NCBI GenBank assembly: GCA_900540635.1 | Contig: UQGU01000008.1 | Location: 1-58,925, forward strand | Source of the DNA: an uncultured Eubacteriales bacterium | GTDB lineage: Bacteria; Bacillota; Clostridia; Oscillospirales; Oscillospiraceae | DNA: 58,925 bases | Direction of reading: 5' to 3' | Part shown: piece after piece, positions 49,824 to 58,925 of the stretch | How positions within the stretch are numbered: the first letter of the stretch is position 1 | Layout of the letters: every line of letters begins with the position of its first letter | Program-made: the position numbers and the translations under genes | Notes under the pieces: model-generated | Seen by the model: only the letters and a program-made list of their open reading frames with translations | Database searches by the model: none | What the model was told of the DNA's origin: nothing

Positions 49824-51794
49824 TTACGTCCTCTTAAACTGCCGCTCCAGATTCTTTTTGCTCAGGGACACGCAGATGGGTCTGCCGTGGGGGCAGTATT
49901 TCAGGCTCTCATCGGACATGACCGCCTTGGCCACTGCCAGAAGCTCTTTTTCGTCATTGACCCACCCGGCCTTGATGGCGGCCTTGCAGGCCACGGTGTG
50001 GAGCATTTCATCCCGGACCGTGTCCGCCTCGGTCACCCGGCCCCGGAGCAGGTCCTCTGCCAGGGTCTCCACGGTTTCGGCGGCGTCATCCGGGCTCAGG
50101 TCCATGGGAATCTGCCGCAGAAGCAGGGTATTCTCCCCGAACTCCTCCAGAGAAAAGCCCAGCTGCTCCATCATATCCGCGTGATTCACGATTTCAGCGG
50201 CAGCTTTCGGATTCAGGCGTACAGGAATGGGGGTCAGCAGGGTCTGGCCGACAATGGCCTCCTGATTGGCCTTCAGCTTGTTGAAAAGAATGCGCTCGTG
50301 AGCAGCGTGCTTGTCGATGAGGAAGGCCTCGTCCCCCTGCTCCACCAGAATATAGGTCCGGTACAGCTCCCCCACCATGCGCCAGGGCGCTGCCGCAGGC
50401 ATTTCCAGGGCCGTCTGCTCCGGCGCATAAGCCTGTTCCGGCTTCTTCCCGATCCTTTCCTCGGGCCGTGGATTTTCCTCGGGCAGCGCAGGCAAGGGCT
50501 GCGCCGCTTTCGGCGGCACGGATACCGGCGCAGCCACCGGCGGGACCGGCGGTGCTGCCGGAGCTGCCGAGGGCAGGATCACCTGGGAGCGCAGCGCGGC
50601 TCTCTCCGGCAGCTTGGCCGCAGCCGCTCTGGCTGCGGCGGGATCGGGCTGCGGTGCGGACTGCACAGCCTTGGAGAAGGCCTGGTAGTCCTGGGCAGTC
50701 ATGGTGCGGAAGAAGTCCTTTCCGGGCGCTGCCGCAGCCGTCTTTTCCGGCTGGGTCTCCGGGAAAAAGGTGGTATTCTTTGGAGAGAAATGGACCTGGG
50801 GCCGGTCCGGGGTCTTGTTCAGCGCCCCCAGCACCCCATAGTGTACGCAGTCAAAAACCGCTTTTTCATTGAGAAATTTCACTTCCGTCTTGGCCGGGTG
50901 GACATTCACATCCACCGCCGTCGGCGGCAGCTCCAGGCACAGCACACAGGTTGGAAATTTGCCCACCATAAGCTGATTCCGGTAGGCCTCCTCCAGGGCA
51001 GAGACCAGGAGCTTGGATTTCACAGGCCGGTGATTGACGAAAAAGGTCTGCAAATTCCGGCTGGGCCGGACATCCGTGGGCTTGGACACAAAGCCGGTCA
51101 CACGGTATTTTTCCCAGGTGCTGTCCACGGGGATCATGCTTCCAAAGTCCCGGCCATAGACGCAGTACACCGCCGCCCGGAGTCCGCCGCTGCCCGGCGT
51201 GGACAGAACGGTCTTGCCGTCCCGAATCAGGGAGATGGCAACCTCCGGATGGGCCAGAGCTTGCAGCTGTACCGCCCCCGTCACCCGGGAGCCCTCCACC
51301 GTATCGGCCTTCATGAATTTCATGCGGGCCGGGGTATTGTAAAACAGGTCCCGGATGATAATGGTGGTTCCGTCCGGGCAGCCGGCCTCGTTCTCCTCGG
51401 TCACGGCCCCGGCCTCCAGATGGAGGCTGACGCCGGTCAGGGAATCCGGGGTCTTGGTCAGCAGATCAATGCGGCTGACGGAGGAAATGGCCGCCAGAGC
51501 CTCCCCACGGAAGCCCATGGTGCCGATGGCATTCAGATCCTCGGCGCAGCGGAGCTTGGAGGTTGCGTGGCGCAGGAAGGCCGTGCGGGCATCCTCTGCG
51601 GTCATGCCGCAGCCGTTGTCCGTCACCCGCAGGAAGGTCATGCCCCCGTCCCGGATCTCCACGGTGACCTTGGTGGCCCCGGCGTCCACGGCGTTTTCCA
51701 GCAGCTCCTTGGCAACGGATGCCGGCCGCTCCACCACCTCACCGGCGGCGATCAGATTGGCAATATGGGGGGATAATTGGATGATTTTCGGCAT
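49824..51794 (-). CDS. mutL: DNA mismatch repair protein MutL
   Basis: The 656-residue protein has the GHL ATPase domain (NLIAAGEVVERPASVAKELL, then FRGEALAAISSVSRIDL) and a long Pro/Ala-rich linker (about 340-470). The C-terminal dimerisation/endonuclease domain shows LIDKHAAHERILFNKL, close to the DQHA(x)2E(x)4E metal motif of nicking MutL (here Lys replaces Gln). GAGGTAACGTT precedes the ATG. The stop of the CPBP gene lies 4 bases upstream, so they are coupled. Confidence 0.95.
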   Translation of the reverse strand: MPKIIQLSPHIANLIAAGEVVERPASVAKELLENAVDAGATKVTVEIRDGGMTFLRVTDNGCGMTAEDARTAFLRHATSKLRCAEDLNAIGTMGFRGEALAAISSVSRIDLLTKTPDSLTGVSLHLEAGAVTEENEAGCPDGTTIIIRDLFYNTPARMKFMKADTVEGSRVTGAVQLQALAHPEVAISLIRDGKTVLSTPGSGGLRAAVYCVYGRDFGSMIPVDSTWEKYRVTGFVSKPTDVRPSRNLQTFFVNHRPVKSKLLVSALEEAYRNQLMVGKFPTCVLCLELPPTAVDVNVHPAKTEVKFLNEKAVFDCVHYGVLGALNKTPDRPQVHFSPKNTTFFPETQPEKTAAAAPGKDFFRTMTAQDYQAFSKAVQSAPQPDPAAARAAAAKLPERAALRSQVILPSAAPAAPPVPPVAAPVSVPPKAAQPLPALPEENPRPEERIGKKPEQAYAPEQTALEMPAAAPWRMVGELYRTYILVEQGDEAFLIDKHAAHERILFNKLKANQEAIVGQTLLTPIPVRLNPKAAAEIVNHADMMEQLGFSLEEFGENTLLLRQIPMDLSPDDAAETVETLAEDLLRGRVTEADTVRDEMLHTVACKAAIKAGWVNDEKELLAVAKAVMSDESLKYCPHGRPICVSLSKKNLERQFKRT

Positions 51795-51798
51795 AACG

Positions 51799-52497
51799 TT
51801 ACCTCAAAAGGTTCAGGGAATACAGATTGATCAGGCTGTGCATAACGATTGGGCCATAGATGCTGCCGCTTTTCGTATAGCACCAGCAAAGCCACGCACC
51901 GCCAGGCAAATACTGCACAAAGGCAAGCACCAGCTGCAAGGGGGTATAGGCTCCCACATAGGAGACGATATGCACCATGGAAAAGGCCACCATAGACACC
52001 AGATATGCCGCCCAGGGGGCCGTGGAATAGATATTGCGGAACACCAGCCCCCGATAGACGCATTCCTCCGCCACCGGGGCCAGAATGCCCGTGCCCAGCA
52101 GCATCAGATAGTAGCTGCCCTGGGTCATGGAGGCGATGGAGGCATCGTTCCGGTTCACAAAACCGGGGTCAAGCTGCCGGATGGCCCAGTTCATAGCCAG
52201 TGTGCTGAGCCAGTAGGCCACCAGCGCCAGGACAATGGCCTGTCCGAAGAGAATGGGATGGGCCTTTACGTTTTTCCAGGAGCCGGAGAGAAACCGATGG
52301 TAAATCCAAAGGGTTGCCAGGAAATTGATGAGAAAAAAGGTGAAATTCACCTCGGCCAGAGACAGCGGCTTTTTCAGCAGGCCATTGAGGCCGGTCAGGA
52401 TGCTCGGCAGGAGCAGCAGCTGAAAGCCAAACCAGCTGAAGCCCACGATGGTTTCATCCCGGCGAGGGATGGGAGATGAGAGGGATGTTTTTGCCAT
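51799..52497 (-). CDS. CPBP-family intramembrane protease
   Basis: The 232-residue protein has about six to seven membrane segments and the CPBP (Abi/Rce1-like) motifs: APVAEECVYRGLVFRNIY with the Glu-Glu...Arg, VAFSMVHIVSY, and the final SGSIYGPIVMHSLINLY. Roles of the family range from prenyl-protein processing to bacteriocin immunity, and the substrate here is unknown. The ribosome site before the ATG at 52497 is weak. It lies between mutL and a MITE-like element. Confidence 0.85.
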   Translation of the reverse strand: MAKTSLSSPIPRRDETIVGFSWFGFQLLLLPSILTGLNGLLKKPLSLAEVNFTFFLINFLATLWIYHRFLSGSWKNVKAHPILFGQAIVLALVAYWLSTLAMNWAIRQLDPGFVNRNDASIASMTQGSYYLMLLGTGILAPVAEECVYRGLVFRNIYSTAPWAAYLVSMVAFSMVHIVSYVGAYTPLQLVLAFVQYLPGGAWLCWCYTKSGSIYGPIVMHSLINLYSLNLLR

Positions 52498-52526
52498 ATT
52501 GATCGTTCCAATCTGTGGTTGTACGT

Positions 52527-52830
52527 AAATTGGGGGTTGTCGGAACAAAGGCTTCCCCTGGGGGAAGCTGGCAGGGCAAAGCCCTGACTGATGAGGGGCG
52601 GCATGCAAAATCGATATGGAATCAGCCTAAGCAGGTATGTTTCTATTGGCTGAACCAAGATTGCAGATGTTTCTCCGCACCGGTTCTGCGTATCGCCCGA
52701 ATTATGGTGCGATTGCCACCGGCAATCGATTATTTCTGATTCGCTGCGCGGAGCACCACCCTCATCCGACCCGCCTACGGCGGGCCACCTTCCCCCAGGG
52801 GAAGGCATTTTGTCCGACAACCCCCAATTT
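52527..52830. mobile_element. MITE-like element with 40-bp terminal inverted repeats
   Basis: AATTGGGGGTTGTCGGA...CTTCCCCTGGGGGAAG (52527-52567) is repeated inverted at 52789-52830 with a few changes. The 220 bases inside hold no supported gene. Size and structure match a non-autonomous insertion element. It ends 8 bases before the mutS stop. Confidence 0.75.
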
Positions 52831-52837
52831 GCGGAAT

Positions 52838-55438
52838 TCACGCGTCCAGCATTTTCCGCAGCTGGTACAGCTGATTCATAGCCTCAATAGGCGTCAGCGT
52901 CTCCACCTGGATGGCTTTCAGGGCGTCGCGGACCCGATTGGCGGACAGATCAAGCAGGCTGACCTGGTCGTCTTCCTCCCGCTTGGGAGCGGGGGTGTAC
53001 TGGGGCCCCTCCGCTTCCAGCTCTGCCAGGATCTCCCGGGCACGGGTAATGACGCTGTTCGGCAGGCCCGCCAGCTTGGCGACCTCAATGCCGTAGCTGT
53101 CGTCCGTAGCTCCCGGGACGATTTTCCGCAGGAAAAGCATCTGGTCTCCCCGCTTCTTCACGGCGATATTGTAGTTTTTCACATTGGGCAGCTTGCTCTC
53201 CATGGTAGAAAGCTCGTGGTAGTGGGTGGCAAACAGGGTCTTTGCCCCCAGCTTTTTGGGGCTGGCGGCAAATTCCAGCACTGCCCGGGCAATGCTCATG
53301 CCGTCATAGGTAGAGGTGCCCCGGCCAATCTCATCCAGAATCAGCAGGCTCCTGGAAGTGGCATATTTCAGAATGGAGGCCACCTCGGACATCTCCACCA
53401 TGAAGGTGGACTGGCCGGAGGCCAGGTCGTCGCTGGCGCCGATTCTTGTGAACACCCGGTCCACCAGACCGATTCGGGCAGCCCGGGCCGGGACGAAGGA
53501 GCCCATCTGGGCCATGAGCACGATCAGGGCCACCTGGCGCATGTAGGTGGATTTGCCCGCCATATTGGGGCCTGTGATAATGGCAACCTGGTTGTCCTTC
53601 CCGCCGAGAGCGGTGTCATTGGGCACAAACAGGGTGTCCTTCAGCATGGCCTCTACCACAGGATGCCGTCCGTCGGTGATGGAGATCTCCGGCCCCAGGC
53701 TGATTTCCGGGCGGCAGTAGCCCCGCTGCACCGCCACGGCAGCCAGGGAGCACAGCGTATCCGCCGCCGCCACCGCAGAGGCGGACTCCTGAACCCGGGC
53801 AGCCTGCCGGGCCAGCTCCTCCCGCAGGGAGGTAAAGATCTGATATTCCAAAGCCGTCAGCCGGTCCTTGGCGGTGAGCACCTGGTTTTCCAGCTCTTTC
53901 AGCTCCTGGGTGATGTAGCGCTCGCAGTTTGCAAGGGTCTGCTTGCGGATGTAATTTGCAGGCACCTGGTCCATAAAGGACTTGGAAACCTCAATATAGT
54001 AGCCGAACACCCGGTTAAAGCCCACTTTCAGGGTTCGGATGCCTGTCTTTTCCCGTTCACTGGCCTCAATGGCCGCAATGGTGCCGGAGCCGCCATCCAT
54101 GATGTCCCGGAGCCGGTCTGCATCGGCGTTGGCCCCCTTGCGGATGATGCCGCCCTCCCGGACGGTGAGCGGAGGGTCGTCCACAATGGTTTTTTCAATT
54201 CCGTCCGCGCAGTCCGCCAGCGGGTCAATGGCCGCAGCAAGCCTTTGCAGCAGGGGGCTCCCCAGCTCTGCCAGAATTGCTTTCACCTGGGGCAACGCCC
54301 GCAGTCCACGGGCAAAGGCCAGCAGATCCCGGCAGTTGACGGTGCCGGTGACGATGCGGGTCATGACCCGCTCCAGATCCGTCACATCCTTGAGGGCCTC
54401 TTCCAGCTCGCCCCGGGCGATGGGGCTCTCCACCAGGGCCTCCACGGCGGCGTGCCGCCGGGTGATCTCTGCCGGGTCAAGCAGGGGCTTTTCCAGCCAG
54501 GAACGCAGCATCCGCCCGCCCATGGCCGTGTGGGTCTTGTCCAGCACCCACAGCAGGGTGCCCTTTTTCTCCTTGGAGCGCATGGTCTCCGTCAGCTCCA
54601 GGTTCCGCCGGGCATCCAGATCCAGCTCCATGAACCGGCCGGTGGTGTAGTATTGCAGCTCCCGGATGTGTTTCAGGTCATTTTTTTGCAGGGTCAGCAG
54701 AGTTTGCAGCAGAGCCCCGCTGGCGGTCAGGGCTGCGGAGAAGGAGGCAAGGCCCAGCTCCTCCACAGAGCGGCCGAAATGGCTTTCCAGGCAGGTACAG
54801 GCCTTTTCAAAATCGAAGTCCTCTGCCTTACCCTCGTCCACGCAGCAGCTCAGGCGGCGGAAGAGCACATCGGAGATGGCCTCATCCTCTACCCCCTGGC
54901 CAAAGCGCAGCACCTCGCTGGGGGTGAAGCGCCCCAATTCGGAAGCAACGGCTCTGGGGTCGGAGCAGGTGGTGGCGAAGAACGCGCCGGTAGACAGGTC
55001 GCAAAAGGCAAGGCCGAACTGGCCGCTCTGGCCGAAGACGCAGCCCATGTAGTTATTCTTGCGCTCCTCCAGCATGCAGCTCTCGGTGACGGTGCCGGGG
55101 GTGATGATGCGGGTAATGTCCCGCTCCACCAGTCCCTTGGCCAGGGCCGGGTCTTCCATCTGCTCACAGATGGCAACCTTATAGCCCTTCTGCACCAGCC
55201 GCGCAATATAGGCATCCACGCTGTGGTAGGGCACGCCGCACATGGGCGTCTGCTCCTCCTTGGGCTTGCTGCGGTCCCGGCTGGTCAGGGTCAGGTCCAG
55301 CTCCCGGGCTGCCAGTTTGGCATCCTCGTTGAACATTTCATAGAAGTCACCCAGGCGGAAAAACAGAATGCAGTCCTTATTCCGGGCCTTCATTTCCTGA
55401 TACTGCCGCTGCATGGGAGTCAGTTCTTCTTTTGCCAT
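52838..55438 (-). CDS. mutS: DNA mismatch repair protein MutS
   Basis: The 866-residue mismatch sensor has the mismatch-binding domain with LFFRLGDFYEMF (Phe-x-Glu motif), connector, lever and clamp domains. The ATPase shows ITGPNMAGKSTYMRQVALI, then LILDEIGRGTSTYDGMSIA and FATHYHELSTME. GGAAAGGAAGTAATT precedes the ATG at 55438. It follows miaB by 2 bases. Confidence 0.96.
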   Translation of the reverse strand: MAKEELTPMQRQYQEMKARNKDCILFFRLGDFYEMFNEDAKLAARELDLTLTSRDRSKPKEEQTPMCGVPYHSVDAYIARLVQKGYKVAICEQMEDPALAKGLVERDITRIITPGTVTESCMLEERKNNYMGCVFGQSGQFGLAFCDLSTGAFFATTCSDPRAVASELGRFTPSEVLRFGQGVEDEAISDVLFRRLSCCVDEGKAEDFDFEKACTCLESHFGRSVEELGLASFSAALTASGALLQTLLTLQKNDLKHIRELQYYTTGRFMELDLDARRNLELTETMRSKEKKGTLLWVLDKTHTAMGGRMLRSWLEKPLLDPAEITRRHAAVEALVESPIARGELEEALKDVTDLERVMTRIVTGTVNCRDLLAFARGLRALPQVKAILAELGSPLLQRLAAAIDPLADCADGIEKTIVDDPPLTVREGGIIRKGANADADRLRDIMDGGSGTIAAIEASEREKTGIRTLKVGFNRVFGYYIEVSKSFMDQVPANYIRKQTLANCERYITQELKELENQVLTAKDRLTALEYQIFTSLREELARQAARVQESASAVAAADTLCSLAAVAVQRGYCRPEISLGPEISITDGRHPVVEAMLKDTLFVPNDTALGGKDNQVAIITGPNMAGKSTYMRQVALIVLMAQMGSFVPARAARIGLVDRVFTRIGASDDLASGQSTFMVEMSEVASILKYATSRSLLILDEIGRGTSTYDGMSIARAVLEFAASPKKLGAKTLFATHYHELSTMESKLPNVKNYNIAVKKRGDQMLFLRKIVPGATDDSYGIEVAKLAGLPNSVITRAREILAELEAEGPQYTPAPKREEDDQVSLLDLSANRVRDALKAIQVETLTPIEAMNQLYQLRKMLDA

Positions 55439-55440
55439 AA

Positions 55441-56853
55441 TTACTTCCTTTCCGCCAATTCTCCCGTCAGGCTCCATGTTGTTGCGCCGGTAATGCGCAG
55501 ATTCTCATAGTTTCCGATCAGGCACTCGGGGCCGTCGAAGCGGACCAGGCGTCCGCCTTCGGTGCGGGCGGTGAGCTGGTCCCCATCCTTGCCGTCCACC
55601 AGGCAGCGCAGGGTCTTGCCCACATAGCCCCGGTGGATTTCCTCGGAAATGGCGTTCTGCCGGGCGCAGAGCTTGTCAAAGCGGCGGTTTTTCTCCTCCT
55701 TAGGGGTGGGGTCTTCCATTTTGGCCGCCGGGGTGCCGGTACGGGGGGAGAAAATAAAGGTGAACAGGCTGTCGTAGTGGACGCGCTCAATGAGGAAGAT
55801 GGTCTCCTCGAACTCCTCCTCGGTCTCTCCGGGGAAGCCCACGATCACATCGCTGGTGAGCACCAGCTCCGGCATGACCTTTTTGGCATACTCCACCTTT
55901 TGCAGATAGGTTTCCCGGTCATAGTGCCGGTTCATGGCCTTCAGCACCCGGCTGGAGCCGGACTGGAAGGGCAGGTGCAGCTGCTTGGCGATCTTGGGGT
56001 ACTGCGCCATGGTGTCAAAGAGCTTTTCGGAGGCGTCTCTGGGGTGGCTGGTCATGAAGCGGATCAAAAAGTCCCCGGGGAGCTGGGCGATTTGGGCCAG
56101 CAGGTCCGCGAAGTCCACGCCGCAGTCCAGGTCCTTGCCATAGGAATTGACGTTCTGACCCAAAAGGGTGATCTCCTTGCAGCCGCTGTCAATGAGCGCC
56201 TTGCACTCGGCCAGGATGGCCTCCGGGCGGCGGCTGCGCTCCCGGCCCCGGACATAGGGGACAATGCAATAGGTGCAGAAATTGTTGCAGCCGTACATGA
56301 TGGACACCCAGGCCTTCAGGGAAGAATCCCGCACCTGGGGAATGCCCTCGGCAATGGAGCCCGCCTCATCCTCAATATAGAACTGCCGCTTTTTCTTGGT
56401 GAGCACGTTGTAGAGGATCTCCGGGAACTGCCACAGATGGTGGGTAGAGAAAACGCCGTCCACATAGGGGAAGCTCTTTTTGATCCGGTCGGAAACCTTG
56501 GTCTCCCCCGCCATGCAGCCGCACAGGAAGATTCTTTGCTCCGGATGGCGGCGCTTGGTGTGGGTCAGCGCCCCCAGGTTGCCGAAAACCCGCTGCTCGG
56601 CGTGCTCCCGGATGGAGCAGGTATTCATCACCACCACGTCGGCCCCTTCGGCATTTTGGACGATGGCATAGCCGCTCTGGGTCAGGTAGCCCCGCAGCTT
56701 TTCGGAGTCTGCCTCGTTCTGCTGGCAGCCATAGGTCTCCACATAGGCCGTGGGTGTCCGGCCCTGGGACTGCCAATAGGCCGCAATTTTATCACAGAAG
56801 GCAAACTGCGCCTCCAGCTGCTCCTGGTTGATGACGGTGGTTTTTGTATTCAT
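55441..56853 (-). CDS. miaB: tRNA-2-methylthio-N6-dimethylallyladenosine synthase
   Basis: The 470-residue radical-SAM methylthiotransferase has the N-terminal MTTase domain (YVETYGCQQNEADSEKLRG with three auxiliary-cluster Cys), the radical-SAM motif SIMYGCNNFCTYCIVPYVRG, and a C-terminal TRAM domain (TLRCLVDGKDGDQLTARTEGG). It adds methylthio to i6A37 made by MiaA. GGGAG precedes the ATG. It is the first gene of the mismatch-repair run. Confidence 0.95.
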   Translation of the reverse strand: MNTKTTVINQEQLEAQFAFCDKIAAYWQSQGRTPTAYVETYGCQQNEADSEKLRGYLTQSGYAIVQNAEGADVVVMNTCSIREHAEQRVFGNLGALTHTKRRHPEQRIFLCGCMAGETKVSDRIKKSFPYVDGVFSTHHLWQFPEILYNVLTKKKRQFYIEDEAGSIAEGIPQVRDSSLKAWVSIMYGCNNFCTYCIVPYVRGRERSRRPEAILAECKALIDSGCKEITLLGQNVNSYGKDLDCGVDFADLLAQIAQLPGDFLIRFMTSHPRDASEKLFDTMAQYPKIAKQLHLPFQSGSSRVLKAMNRHYDRETYLQKVEYAKKVMPELVLTSDVIVGFPGETEEEFEETIFLIERVHYDSLFTFIFSPRTGTPAAKMEDPTPKEEKNRRFDKLCARQNAISEEIHRGYVGKTLRCLVDGKDGDQLTARTEGGRLVRFDGPECLIGNYENLRITGATTWSLTGELAERK

Positions 56854-57120
56854 TGGGCTGCTCCCTTAAAATTGGATTTGGATTTTGAAAAAGTCCGTGC
56901 AAAAATGTCCCTGCGCCGAAAATTCCCATAGGATTCCATTAAAATGTATCTTATATAATAGCATATTCCCCCATTCTTTGCAAGACCGCGAGAAAACAAA
57001 AAAGCAGGTCTCTTAATTGTCTCTTAATTGTAAACAATCTGTTTTTTGCTTGCATTTCTCCAACAAACATGGTAAACTTGGCAGGATTATCATTCCGAAC
57101 ATCGGAGAAAAGAGGAACCC

Positions 57121-58683
57121 ATGAAAAAGTGCCATTATTGCGGCGAGGAATTTGACGAGGAATTGACCGTCTGCCCCGCCTGTGGAAAAGAGCAGCCGGA
57201 GAATGCCCCGGCCGCTGAGGAAGCAGCTGCTTCCCCGGATACCCCCCAGGAGCCTGCCGCCGAAGAGGCCGCCCCCCTTGAGAATGCGCAGAGCGCTTCC
57301 GAGGCCGCCCCTGTGGAGGAAGCTCCGAATGCCCCCGAGGAAGGATCTGCGAATGCCCCCCAGGCCGCCCCTGTGAAAAAGGGCATTACCAGTGCCTCCG
57401 CCATTGCCCTCGGCGTGGCCGTGGTGCTGCTGCTGACCGCCATTCTGGCTGTATTGATCCTGGACGGCAAGGACAAGCAGAAGCAGCTGGAGGTCCCGGA
57501 GAGCACGGGAGTCGCTGAAAGCGCCGAAGCCACCGAGGCCACCGAGACCACCGAAGCCACCGAAGCCACCGTCCCCGCCGACGGCAACCCGGACGACGTG
57601 ACCTGCAAGGGCAGCTACACCGTCTCCGACGAGGAGGCAAAGGCCGCCAATGGAGACATCGTGGCAACCGCCGGAGACAGCACCCTGACCAACGGCCAGC
57701 TGCAGATCCTCTACTGGCGATCCGTTCAGAATTTCTATGCTCAGTATGGCACCTATGCCCAGTATTTCGGCCTGGACCACACCCAGAGCATGGACACCCA
57801 GGTCTGCGGCGTTGCCGACGGCCTCACCTGGGAGCAGTATTTCCTGCAGGATGCGCTGAACAACTGGACCATCTTTGAGGCCGTCGCCCGGCAGGCCCGG
57901 GAAGCAGGCTTCCGGATGAGCGACGAGAATCGGGAACAGATGAACACCATGGAGGACGGCCTGCTGGAGACCGCCACGAACAATGGCTTTGAAGACACCA
58001 CCGCCATGATCGAGCGCAATTTCAGCGCCGGCGCCACTCTGGAGGACTACAAGAGCTTCTGGGAAATGTACTTCCTGAGCAGCGACTACTACAATGAGAT
58101 CACCGGCAGCTTCGCCCCCACCGCCGAGGAGATCGCCGAATATTTCAACACCCACGAGGCAGAATATGCAGACAACGGTCTGGACAAGACCACAAGCTCC
58201 GTGGATGTGCGGCACATCCTGATCCTGCCCGAGGGTGCCACCGTTGAAACCGTCACCACCGAGGAATTTTCCGACGAGGCCTGGGCCGCAGGCGAGCAGA
58301 AGGCCCAGGAGATCCTGGACCAGTGGCTCTCCGGCGACAAAACCGAGGACAGCTTCGCCACCCTGGCAAACGAAAACTCCGCCGACACCGGCTCCAATAC
58401 CAACGGCGGCCTGTACTCCGGCGTGACCGAGGGGCAGATGGTGGAGGCCTTCAACGACTGGTGCTTCGATGCTGACCGGAAGGTCGGCGACTACGGCATC
58501 GTCAAGACCCAGTACGGCTACCACATCATGTATTTCTGCGGCTCCCAGCTGCTGTGGGAATCCCAGGCAGAATCCGATCTGCTTGCACAGATGTCCAACG
58601 ACTTCATCAACAACGCCGTTGAGGCCGCCGATGTCAAGATCGACTACAGCGCCATCAAGCTGGGCTTTGTAGATATGGCCTAA
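57121..58683 (+). CDS. Zinc-ribbon/transmembrane/parvulin-like foldase
   Basis: The 520-residue protein has an N-terminal zinc ribbon (CHYCGEEFDEELTVCPACGK, 4-22), an Ala/Glu/Pro-rich cytoplasmic stretch, one membrane segment (IALGVAVVLLLTAILAVLIL, about 98-117) and a Thr/Glu-rich linker. An outer SurA/PrsA-like region ends in a parvulin-type PPIase domain (VDVRHILILPEGA, GGLYSGVTEGQMVEAFNDW, GYHIMYF). PrsA-type foldases help exported proteins fold, and the zinc ribbon plus single-pass layout differs from lipid-anchored PrsA. AGAGGAA precedes the ATG. Confidence 0.82.
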   Translation: MKKCHYCGEEFDEELTVCPACGKEQPENAPAAEEAAASPDTPQEPAAEEAAPLENAQSASEAAPVEEAPNAPEEGSANAPQAAPVKKGITSASAIALGVAVVLLLTAILAVLILDGKDKQKQLEVPESTGVAESAEATEATETTEATEATVPADGNPDDVTCKGSYTVSDEEAKAANGDIVATAGDSTLTNGQLQILYWRSVQNFYAQYGTYAQYFGLDHTQSMDTQVCGVADGLTWEQYFLQDALNNWTIFEAVARQAREAGFRMSDENREQMNTMEDGLLETATNNGFEDTTAMIERNFSAGATLEDYKSFWEMYFLSSDYYNEITGSFAPTAEEIAEYFNTHEAEYADNGLDKTTSSVDVRHILILPEGATVETVTTEEFSDEAWAAGEQKAQEILDQWLSGDKTEDSFATLANENSADTGSNTNGGLYSGVTEGQMVEAFNDWCFDADRKVGDYGIVKTQYGYHIMYFCGSQLLWESQAESDLLAQMSNDFINNAVEAADVKIDYSAIKLGFVDMA

Positions 58684-58702
58684 AAAAGCACAAAATAGCC
58701 AG

Positions 58703-58739
58703 AAAACGGGAGCATTCCTTACGGAACGCTCCCGTTTTT
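58703..58739 (+). terminator. Terminator after the foldase gene
   Basis: AAACGGGAGCATTCC pairs with GGAACGCTCCCGTTT (one mismatch), with T-tract TTTTT. Confidence 0.85.
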
Positions 58740-58740
58740 G

Positions 58741-58822
58741 GTGCGGGGTGACAGGATTCGATAACATCATAGAGCAAATTCCGTCAAGCCGGAATTGGGT
58801 TCGAATCCCGTACACAGCAAAG
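58741..58822. other. tRNA-3'-end-like fragments
   Basis: The plus strand GGGTTCGAATCCCGT (58797-58811) looks like a T-arm, and the minus strand TCGAATCCTGTCACCCCGCACC (58760-58739) resembles the end of a tRNA-Pro. Neither has a matching 5' half, so I do not call a tRNA. They may be integration scars. Confidence 0.35.
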
Positions 58823-58851
58823 GGGCTGTTAAATAACCCCAAAAGCAAATC

Positions 58852-58889
58852 GCAGACTCTTTTCCAAAACGGAAAGGGTCTGCTTTTTC
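58852..58889 (+). terminator. Terminator-like hairpin near the right edge
   Basis: GCAGACTCTTTTCC pairs with GGAAAGGGTCTGC (G-T pairs included), followed by TTTTTC. No gene between it and the previous terminator is recognised, so it may end a short RNA or a tRNA remnant. Confidence 0.6.
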
Positions 58890-58925
58890 TTACCCATCAA
58901 GGCTGTGGATAACTTTTCTCTCAAA

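Noticed and set aside
52637..55510. 957-codon open frame antisense to mutS
   Set aside because: Shadow of mutS, and it begins inside the MITE-like element.

Overview
The window reads as a chromosome segment of a low-to-mid GC Gram-positive anaerobe of class Clostridia, most likely a gut Oscillospiraceae/Ruminococcaceae relative. Support: AGGAGG-type ribosome sites, a perfect CIRCE element before clpB, an isoleucine T-box before ileS, SepF and DivIVA cell-division genes, LPXTG pilins with class C sortases, and the miaB-mutS-mutL-miaA-hfq order. The genus is inference only.

Layout. 1-2.9 kb: the end of a methionyl-tRNA synthetase-like gene, then an AT-rich patch with a membrane-tethered XRE regulator, an erythromycin-esterase-like protein and a truncated zinc-ribbon gene. 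3-8.4 kb: a Ser/Thr kinase-like receptor, pta, a MinD-like ATPase, a methylglyoxal-synthase homologue and hisS. 8.4-14.1 kb: a decayed AraC gene, then a minus-strand operon of three lipoproteins, an MBOAT acyltransferase and a DHHW protein, which looks like a cell-surface O-acetylation module.

14.47-35.60 kb: a 21-kb genomic island integrated in the 3' end of a tRNA-Tyr gene. The tRNA end is duplicated at the far boundary (24 bp), and integrase arm-site-like repeats lie just inside both ends. The left end carries int, xis, a zinc-ribbon protein and a sigma-like factor, then an ImmA/IrrE protease behind a promoter that carries a LexA-type box. A second integrase flanked by direct repeats follows. 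The cargo is a surface-structure locus. On the plus strand there are three proteins with cohesin-like domains, two of which also end in dockerin-like domains. On the minus strand there is a convergent pilus operon: a thioester tip adhesin, a backbone pilin, two class C sortases and an unrecognised protein. ParA/ParB and a structured non-coding tract close the island. I see no relaxase or type IV secretion genes, so it looks like a decayed or mobilisable relative of an integrative conjugative element. Beyond it lies a third att copy and the last ~35 codons of another integrase, evidence of an earlier tandem element.

36-43 kb: an S41 peptidase, a VTT-domain membrane protein, a fused citXG, and clpB under HrcA/CIRCE control. 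43-57 kb: a minus-strand housekeeping run (miaB, mutS, CPBP protease, mutL, miaA, hfq, yggS, sepF, divIVA, T-box, ileS), interrupted by a MITE-like element between mutS and the CPBP gene. 57-58.9 kb: a zinc-ribbon/transmembrane/parvulin foldase and two terminators.

The most interesting part is the island cargo: a mobile set of cohesin/dockerin-like surface proteins beside a complete sortase-built pilus, with a recombinase next to a surface-protein gene that has lost its secretion signal.
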